DNA of 64,000 nucleotides from Coprobacillus cateniformis (GTDB taxonomy: Bacteria; Bacillota_I; Bacilli_A; Erysipelotrichales; Coprobacillaceae): assembly GCF_009767585.1 (NCBI RefSeq), contig NZ_WSNW01000001.1:1890090-1954089 (forward strand), in the 5' to 3' direction. Under the pieces are notes generated by a model. It searched no databases. It saw nothing but the letters and a program-made list of their open reading frames with translations, and was not told the DNA's origin. Below, piece after piece: positions 57,882-64,000 of this stretch. The translations under genes were made by a program, and so were the position numbers. Each line of letters begins with the position of its first letter. Position 1 is the first letter of the stretch.

Positions 57882-59201
57882 ATGCAAACAAATGGGTTTA
57901 TTGGAAAATTTCAAGAAAAACTTGAAAAGATATTATTACCTATTTCTGAAAAATTAGGTGAACAAAGGCATCTGGCTGCAGTTCGAGATGCTATGGGAAT
58001 TTTGATTCCACTAACAATTATTGGAGGGTTTGCGATATTATTAGCACAACCACCAGTTGATCCAACAACTATGACTGGATCAAACTTTTTCTATCAATTT
58101 CTATTAACTTGGTATGATTGGGCGAGTGCAAACTCAAATATATTATTTATACCTTATAACTTAACATTAGGAGCTATCTCTTTATATGTTGTTGGTGCCG
58201 TTGCTTATCGTTTAGCAGAACGATATGGCATTCCAAAACTAGAAAGCTGCTTTACTGCTCTTTTAACTTTCTTGTGTATTGCGGCTGCGCCACAAACATT
58301 GGAGACTGGCTCATTTATGCCAACTGCGAACATTGGGGCAGGAGGAATGTTTACTGCTATTTTGGTTGCAATTATTGTAGTAGAAATTACAAATTTCTGT
58401 GTTAAACACAATGTGACAATTAAAATGCCTGCCTCAGTTCCTCCCAATGTAGCCTCACCATTTAAAGTTTTAATACCAATGGCTATGAATGTTATTGGAT
58501 TTATCTTGTTAAATGTTGTATGTACGCAAATGACAGGAGGAGGATTATGTGATTTACTTTCTCATGTATTACAGCCGTTATTAAGTGCTAGTGAATCTTT
58601 ACCTTCTATCTTATTATTGCTATTGTTATCACAGATGTTCTGGTTCTTTGGAATTCATGGAGATAATATGGTAGGAGCAGTTGTAACACCTATCATTACT
58701 ATGAATATTGCACTTAATCTTGAAGCATATCAAGCACATCAAGAAATGACACATATTTTTGCTGGTCAATTTAATGGTGTCTGGGGTGGATGGTGTACAT
58801 ATATAGCACTTTTGATTGCTATGATTTTAGTCACAAAATCTAAACAAATGAGAGCTCTTTGTAAACTTGCACCATTATCTACAGCCTTTAATATTAATGA
58901 ACCCCTTGTATTTGGAGTGCCTACAGTCTTGAATGTCTTCACACTTATTCCAACTTTACTTTGTACTATTTTAAATATTTGTATTGCTTATGCCTGTACA
59001 TATTTTGATATTATTGGAAAAACATATCTGGTATTACCTTGGACAACACCTGCACCATTAGCCGCTTTCTTATCGACAATGGATTGGAAAGCACCTGTTT
59101 TATGGATACTATTGTGTGCCTTAGATGTTCTCATCATTATGCCGTTTATTAAAAACTATGATAAAACTTTGCTTGCTGAAGAAGCCAAGAATGAAGCATA
59201 G
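57882..59201 (+). CDS. PTS EIIC, lactose/cellobiose family (439 aa)
   Basis: A ten-helix PTS permease: KLGEQRHLAAVRDAMGILIP at the start, LSQMFWFFGIHGDNMVG, and the substrate loop FNINEPLVFGVPTVLN. EIIA and EIIB are not encoded nearby, so they must come from elsewhere on the chromosome. It is divergent from the MBL hydrolase and convergent with an RpiR regulator; all three share one operator. The sugar is unknown, plausibly a beta-glucoside or amino-sugar disaccharide. Confidence 0.9.
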   Translation: MQTNGFIGKFQEKLEKILLPISEKLGEQRHLAAVRDAMGILIPLTIIGGFAILLAQPPVDPTTMTGSNFFYQFLLTWYDWASANSNILFIPYNLTLGAISLYVVGAVAYRLAERYGIPKLESCFTALLTFLCIAAAPQTLETGSFMPTANIGAGGMFTAILVAIIVVEITNFCVKHNVTIKMPASVPPNVASPFKVLIPMAMNVIGFILLNVVCTQMTGGGLCDLLSHVLQPLLSASESLPSILLLLLLSQMFWFFGIHGDNMVGAVVTPIITMNIALNLEAYQAHQEMTHIFAGQFNGVWGGWCTYIALLIAMILVTKSKQMRALCKLAPLSTAFNINEPLVFGVPTVLNVFTLIPTLLCTILNICIAYACTYFDIIGKTYLVLPWTTPAPLAAFLSTMDWKAPVLWILLCALDVLIIMPFIKNYDKTLLAEEAKNEA

Positions 59202-59203
59202 AA

Positions 59204-59236
59204 AAAGACCACTAGTCAGTTTGATTAGTGGTCTTT
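59204..59236. terminator. Bidirectional terminator
   Basis: AAAGACCACTA pairs with TAGTGGTCTTT (11 bp) between the convergent EIIC and RpiR genes; the RpiR stop codon lies in its stem. Confidence 0.82.
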
Positions 59237-59997
59237 GTTGTAACAAAGTAAGCCAGCAGAATATCTATGAAGACATAAAAAATAGTACGATTTTCAAGAT
59301 AGTGAACTTGTTTAGGAGATTGGAAAAGTGTGAGCGGTAAGGAAGGAAGAGTAATTGAGAGTTGACATAGTTTACATAATTGAGATTCAGGATTGGTTGT
59401 GACTAAGACAATTGTTGCACCTGATTCTTTCCATTTTTTCATCTCTTTATAGTAAAGATCATGATTACCAGAGACAGAGAACACAATAATCGCATCATTT
59501 GGTGTCAGTGTCTTGTCAAGAAAACTCACTTTAACACTATCATTAACACATTCTCCCCAGTAGTCTTCTACATATAAAGAATATATTAACTGTTTCGCTG
59601 CTAGAGAAGAATTACCAATCCCAACAGTTTTAAAATTTTTTGTTTGTAGAATATGAACAAGTTCAATAATCTTACTTTCATCTATACTGTTTCTCAACTC
59701 ATTAAAGGAACTTTGATAAATATCAATAATTTCATCAGAAAGAATTGTTTGCTTTTGATTTCTTGAACGATGATTATAATAACCTTCTAAAGCATAACGA
59801 AATTCACTATAACCTTTATAACCAATTTTCTTAGATAAACGTAAGATAGAAGATGGTGAAACTTGATAAATTTCAGCCGCTTCCGCAATGGGATTATGAA
59901 TGACCACCTCAGGGTTTTCCATAATTAAATCACAAGTTGCTCTTTCTTTTTTTGTTAAGTTACAATAATGAATAGATACTTTTTGCATTGGATCCAT
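59212..59997 (-). CDS. RpiR-family regulator of the EIIC/MBL regulon (261 aa)
   Basis: The N-terminal helix-turn-helix (VSIHYCNLTKKERATCDLIM, then YQVSPSSILRLSKKIGYKGY) is followed by a SIS domain (about 115-245: TVGIGNSSLAAKQLIYSL, IVFSVSGNHDLY). The final segment is longer and hydrophobic. A copy of TGAAATATATTTCA at 60035-60048 before its start suggests autoregulation. The ATG at 59997 follows GAGAGGTG; the longer GTG start at 60006 overlaps that site. Confidence 0.86.
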   Translation of the reverse strand: MDPMQKVSIHYCNLTKKERATCDLIMENPEVVIHNPIAEAAEIYQVSPSSILRLSKKIGYKGYSEFRYALEGYYNHRSRNQKQTILSDEIIDIYQSSFNELRNSIDESKIIELVHILQTKNFKTVGIGNSSLAAKQLIYSLYVEDYWGECVNDSVKVSFLDKTLTPNDAIIVFSVSGNHDLYYKEMKKWKESGATIVLVTTNPESQLCKLCQLSITLPSLPLTLFQSPKQVHYLENRTIFYVFIDILLAYFVTTKTTNQTD

Positions 59998-60034
59998 ATA
60001 AGACACCTCTCTATATCAATTATTATAACAAATA

Positions 60035-60048
60035 TGAAATATATTTCA
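60035..60048. promoter_or_regulatory. RpiR operator copy C (rpiR side)
   Basis: TGAAATATATTTCA, identical to copies A and B, 38 bp upstream of the regulator start. Confidence 0.7.
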
Positions 60049-60113
60049 ATTATATTACACTTTATGTTATTTTGTTTAATAATGAAAGTAAAGATAAAAG
60101 AATGTTCAATATT

Positions 60114-61958
60114 AAGAGGCTGTAACGAATAAAGATTTTTAATCTTTAGGTGTTACGCCTTTTTTTACTTTATTGTTATGATTTAGAAAAAAACAAAGTT
60201 ATCCGGGTGGGGATAACTTTTTGAGTACCATAAAAATAACATGCATTTTTTGCACTTTTTCATTTTGAATTTTACGAAATTATTTGTGATCTCTTTCGAG
60301 ACTTTTTATTGTGGTATTTACATATATTATAGGCAATCCCTATTAATAATAATTCAGTCTTTACATTGAGTCTTCCTCTTCTTCTTAATCGAGCGTAATT
60401 CATGTCCTGTTTAATGACACCAAATGCTCCTTCAACTTGAATACATCGTTGCTTCTTCATTTCTTTCCCTTCATCATTACCTAAGTTTTCATCAACTCTA
60501 TTCAGTAATTCATTTAAAGCATAATTGATTTGTATTTTTCGTTGTTCTTTTGCTTTCGTACATTTATCCTTGACTAGGCAAGTATGACATTGACCGCATT
60601 CAAATACTCGACTTATTTGTAAATATTCTCCTTTGGTATTCCATCGTTCATCCTTTTCAATATGAAATGGATGTCCTTGTGGACAAACTTTAAATCCTTG
60701 TTCATCATATTGCCAATTCATTGGATTATAGATCTGTTTTTTAAAATCTGATGAATTCTTTTTTGCATAATAATTATATTTTAATCCAAGTTCCATTCCA
60801 TTAATAACATTGAATAATAAATTGTCATAACTCCCATAACCTGCATCAGCTATAGGCCATCTTGGATACCTGTCGTAGATATCTTTATACTTTTTCATAA
60901 ATGGGATATATGTTCTGGTATCAGTAGGATTTGAAAATATTTCCATATGCATAATGTATTCGTCACATACACCAATCTGCAAGTTATACCCTGGCTTAAA
61001 AACACCCGTCTGATTATAATAGTCATATTTCATATTCATCATAGTTGCATCATGATCAGTTTTTGAATAACTGTTTCTATCACCGCAAATTTCTAAAGAT
61101 TTTTCATATCAATCCAATCTCATATAAATATCAAGAAATTCATCATAATATTTCTGTAATATAGATCGATTTCGACCTTTTCCATATACAATTTCAGTAT
61201 TATTTTCAACCATCATATTCATTAACTGCTCTACAATGAATCCTATATCATTGGAAGAATATTTTGACTTTGTTTCATATCTTAAATGAAAATGCTCATT
61301 TAACTTTGAAATGAAATCAGTTGCTTTTGAAAATGTTTTTCCTGATATCCAAGTATCGCTTTTTCCATACAAAACTGTTCTTTTTTGCATTAGCTTCTAT
61401 TTTAGTTCCATCAATATACAATTTAGAAGCATCAACATCATCTAATTCAATAATTCTTTTGACAATATCATAAAAAATATCTTCAATAGACATCGATAAT
61501 TTATCTGATATAAATCTTTGAAAAGCCATAAATGATGGAGTCTGTTCATTAGATAACCACATATATCGAATATCGTATTTACACAACTCCTCCATTTTTC
61601 TTAATTCACCTTCGCCATTCATGAATGCAAACAATGTAACTTGCAACATCATATTAGGGTCGTAGCCCTTATTGCCTCTATGAGAGCAATTAAAATATTT
61701 AGAAGTATCAATTCCTTTCATGATTTCTACGAATGATGCCACAGGATCATCTGCAGGAACGAATGTAAAAAAATCTAGTGGAAGTTTGCATTGAAATGCG
61801 TTATAATTACCATTGCTTATGGGATAATTAGATTCTAATATTTCAATCGTATTCATAATCTAATTATACTAAAAACAGCACATAAATTCATTCCAGAATC
61901 TACGTGCTATTTTTCATTTACTATCATATACATTTATTTTAATGCGTTACAGCCTCTT
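60114..61958. mobile_element. IS1182-family insertion sequence, decayed
   Basis: The element of about 1,845 bp is bounded by the inverted repeat AAGAGGCTGTAACG (60114-60127) and its complement CGTTACAGCCTCTT (61945-61958). It encodes one transposase on the minus strand, now broken. Hairpins inside the left end (such as AAAGTTATCC / GGATAACTTT at about 60197) act as terminators. I could not see a clear target-site duplication. Confidence 0.8.
60272..61856 (-). pseudogene. IS1182-family transposase, frameshift plus nonsense
   Basis: The intact product would be about 525 aa. The N-terminal part (61856 to about 61375) reads MNTIEILESNYPISNGNYNA onward through CSHRGNKGYDPNMMLQV and LYIDGTKIEANAKKNSF VWKK. 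The frame then shifts at the A-run near 61370 (next frame: SDTWISGKTFSKATDF). A TGA at 61109-61111 replaces a probable Trp (RLD-stop-YEKSLEICGDRNSYSK). The C-terminal DDE part continues in that frame to 60272, with IADAGYGSYDNLLF and EGAFGVIKQDMNYARLRRRG. Both lesions inactivate it. Confidence 0.85.
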
Positions 61959-61960
61959 TT

Positions 61961-61989
61961 TTGTTATTTTATAGAAATTGGTCTATAAT
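61961..61989 (+). promoter_or_regulatory. Promoter of the hydrolase gene at the IS edge
   Basis: TTGTTA (61961-61966) and TATAAT (61984-61989) are 17 bp apart. The -35 box lies only 2 bp outside the IS inverted repeat. Confidence 0.65.
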
Positions 61990-62009
61990 GGTAATGAGGT
62001 GATTTTGAT

Positions 62010-62959
62010 ATGTGTACAGCATTTCAATTCAATGGATATTTTGGTAGAAATTTAGATTTGGAAACAACATTTGGTGAACAAGTTGTATTGACACCAAGAC
62101 ATTATTCTTTTCCATTAAAAAATGGAACATTGTTTAAAAATCAATATGCAATGATTGGTATGGCATGGAAAATTATCCATTATATGCTGAAGCTATGAAT
62201 GAAAAGGGATTATGCATGGCTGGCTTATATTTTCCAGAAAATGCTCGTTATTTTCCTGAACAGGCAAATAAAACGAACATAACACCTTATGAGCTGATTC
62301 CCTATCTATTAGGACAATATGAAAGTGTACAGGAAATGAAAACAGTCATTGAACAAATTTCTCTTTTAGATATTTCTTTCAATGCAAAAATTCCTTTAAC
62401 ACCTTTACATTGGATCATTGCTGATCAAAAAGAAAGTCTGATTCTACAATCAACGCAGTCAGGATTGCAGGTTTATCAAGATGCTTTTCATATTTTAACC
62501 AACAATCCACCATATCCTTATCATCAATGGAATGTTCATAACTATATGCATTTGACATCGTCTTATCCTCAAGATCATTTAACTAGTCAATCATTGAAGC
62601 CTTATGGAAATGGATTTGGGACAATTGGTATTCCTGGTGATTTTTCACCTGCTTCACGTTTTGTGAAGACATTGTGGTTAAAGGAAAATGTTATGATAAA
62701 TGAAAAAGAAGAAGAGAATGTCAGTCAGATTTTTCATATTTTAGATGCTGTCGCAATGGTCAAAGGTTCAGTAAAAACAATGCAAAATCAAGAAGATTAT
62801 ACGGTTTATTCTTGTTGTATGAGCATGAATGATGGAGCTTATTATTACAAGACATATGAAAATAATCAAATTCATTGTATTCAAATGAAAAATAAAGTTT
62901 CTGCTTCACAATTATCTATCTACCCATTAAATAGACAACAAAATATTCAATATCAATAA
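62010..62959 (+). pseudogene. bsh: Choloylglycine hydrolase family gene (bile salt hydrolase / penicillin V acylase), frameshifted
   Basis: The start MCTAFQFNGYFGRNLDLE gives the Ntn-hydrolase nucleophile Cys2. The frame runs to YAMIGMA at about 62163 and then shifts: the first frame ends as WKIIHYMLKL-stop (62198), and the rest continues in another frame from ENYPLYAEAMNEKGLCMAGL to the end at 62959, with NNPPYPYHQW and the conserved YGNGFGTIGIPGDFSPASRF. Comparison with family members (GMATxxDNYPLY) suggests a few bases were lost at 62163-62168. The rest is intact, so the loss is recent or a sequencing error. Product would deconjugate bile salts or penicillin V. Confidence 0.82.
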
Positions 62960-63103
62960 AACTGCTTAGGCAGTTTTTTTGTTTATTATCGTTCATAAAA
63001 ATATTAAAAATAAAACATTTTATATAGAAAAAGTAGGTTATACTTTGTTTAGAAAATGAAAGGGATTTAGCGCTACGAATTTCATAATATTAGGAGGAAA
63101 AAT

Positions 63104-64000
63104 ATGAATTTTTTTAATAAGCTACAGACTGTCTTAGAAAAAGTTGTTGGTCCATTTGCAACAATGGTCGCCAATAGTAAATACATTAAAGCATTAACAG
63201 AAGGTTTTATGTATACAATGCCAATTACATTAGGGGTAGCAGTTATTGCCGTTTTGTCTAATTTGCCTATTGATCCATGGGTTGATTTTTTAAACAGTAC
63301 AGGATTATATACAGTAGGGCAAGAGGTTATATCTTTAACATTATCTTTACTTGCTATTTATGTTGTAGGAGCAATTGGATATTGTTTTACTAGAAATGAA
63401 GGTGAGCAAGGAATTATTGGAGCTGTCATGTCTACAGCAGCGTTTATTATTTTAATGCCAATTCAAACATTTACTAATGAAGCTGGAAGTTCAGTTTCAG
63501 CTTTAGCTACCAATTATATGGGGAGTGACGGAATTTTCTTGGCATTAATTTTAGGTTTATTAATTCCAAGATTATACTGTTTTTTAATGAGTAAAAACTT
63601 GAAATTGAAATTACCAGATTCAGTACCACCAATGGTAAGTATGTCATTAGCACCTACATTTGTGGCTATGATTATCTTTACATTAGTTTTGGCCTTAAAA
63701 TGGGCATGTACATTTACACCAAATGGAAATGTATTCAATGTTGTTTCAACATTTATTGGTCAGCCAATTTCATATTTTGGAGCTTCACCAATATCATTAA
63801 TTATTGTCTTTTCATTAATGAATTTAATCTGGTTCTTTGGTATTCATCCAAATGCTATTTTAATGCCATATATGCCTGTTTTAATGATGGCTTCTATGGC
63901 TAACACTGAAGCTTTTCTAGCCGGAGAAACAATGCCTTATCTTATTTTTGGAATTTTAGGGGCTTGTGTTCAAATTGGTGGTGCAGGAAATACATTAGGA
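63104..64000 (+). CDS. PTS EIIC, lactose/cellobiose family, 3' end cut by window edge
   Basis: The frame from the ATG at 63104 (TAGGAGG before it) stays open to the window end, 299 codons. It starts MNFFNKLQTVLEKVVGPFAT and shows KYIKALTEGFMYTMPITLG, KLKLPDSVPPMVSMSLAP and LIWFFGIHPNAILMPYMPV, the cellobiose-family EIIC pattern with about eight helices visible. It is the third EIIC of this class in the window and differs clearly from the other two. The substrate is unknown. Confidence 0.88.
   Translation, partial: MNFFNKLQTVLEKVVGPFATMVANSKYIKALTEGFMYTMPITLGVAVIAVLSNLPIDPWVDFLNSTGLYTVGQEVISLTLSLLAIYVVGAIGYCFTRNEGEQGIIGAVMSTAAFIILMPIQTFTNEAGSSVSALATNYMGSDGIFLALILGLLIPRLYCFLMSKNLKLKLPDSVPPMVSMSLAPTFVAMIIFTLVLALKWACTFTPNGNVFNVVSTFIGQPISYFGASPISLIIVFSLMNLIWFFGIHPNAILMPYMPVLMMASMANTEAFLAGETMPYLIFGILGACVQIGGAGNTLG

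Noticed and set aside
60100..61975. Target-site duplication of the IS element
   Set aside because: Flanking bases are A/T-rich and no convincing matching short repeat was seen on both sides.
62010..62198. A separate 62-aa protein
   Set aside because: It is the N-terminal piece of the frameshifted hydrolase; its last 10 residues are out-of-frame sequence.

Overview
This is a low-GC Gram-positive chromosome segment. The 16S rRNA gene, the firmicute gene order (rpsF-ssb-rpsR next to yybS-gdpP-rplI-dnaB) and the strongly AT-biased codon use point to an anaerobic gut member of the Erysipelotrichia, probably of the Coprobacillaceae type. I assign this by recognition, not by a computed tree. No tRNA gene, CRISPR array, prophage or replication origin was seen.

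Layout. 1-3.9 kb is an accessory, decaying region. It holds a leftward cassette (membrane protein, winged-helix regulator, secreted protein), a second secreted protein cut by the window edge, a decayed secreted-protein gene and a TnpB transposon relic. 3.9-12.5 kb carries a short ClpC-type unfoldase, an XRE regulator, a BceAB-like ABC pair, ispD, a GHL10 glycosidase, a membrane-anchored amidase, a DUF305 protein and a phosphodiesterase. 12.5-18.8 kb is the core translation/replication block: rpsF-ssb-rpsR, then yybS-gdpP-rplI-dnaB, ending in a proX gene broken by an internal deletion. 19.4-24.5 kb is a complete 16S-23S-5S rRNA operon with promoter, processing stems and terminator. Directly behind it (24.5-26.4 kb) is an ABC-F ribosome-protection gene preceded by a 22-codon leader peptide and mutually exclusive hairpins, a good candidate for antibiotic-sensing attenuation.

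28.4-35.9 kb is a cell-wall-sugar recycling cluster: a MurR-like RpiR regulator, anmK, murQ, a small membrane protein, a lactose/cellobiose-type PTS EIIC, a dead GH1 phospho-beta-glucosidase, mupG and a BadF-type sugar kinase. Matching 15-bp palindromes lie in front of both anmK and murQ. 35.9-42.5 kb is mixed housekeeping (HAD phosphatase, azlCD, SGNH and alpha/beta hydrolases, typA). 42.7-49 kb is a sucrose locus (scrA, two tandem GH32 hydrolases, a LacI-type regulator) whose promoter carries a cre-like site and two LacI-type operators; the same kind of cre site sits in the promoter of a small DUF6465-like protein just before it.

49-57.7 kb holds repair, stress and regulatory genes: a PDF-like protein, SRAP, HxlR with an old-yellow-enzyme, an autoregulated MerR, a serine hydrolase, Bcp, two HADs, a four-cysteine UDG and an MBL hydrolase. 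57.7-60.1 kb is a small regulon (MBL hydrolase, PTS EIIC, RpiR regulator) tied together by three copies of one 14-bp palindrome. 60.1-62 kb is a decayed IS1182-type element whose right end abuts the promoter of a frameshifted bile-salt-hydrolase-family gene. The window ends inside another PTS EIIC gene. The main themes are uptake and recycling of host and cell-wall sugars through PTS permeases, and active gene decay.
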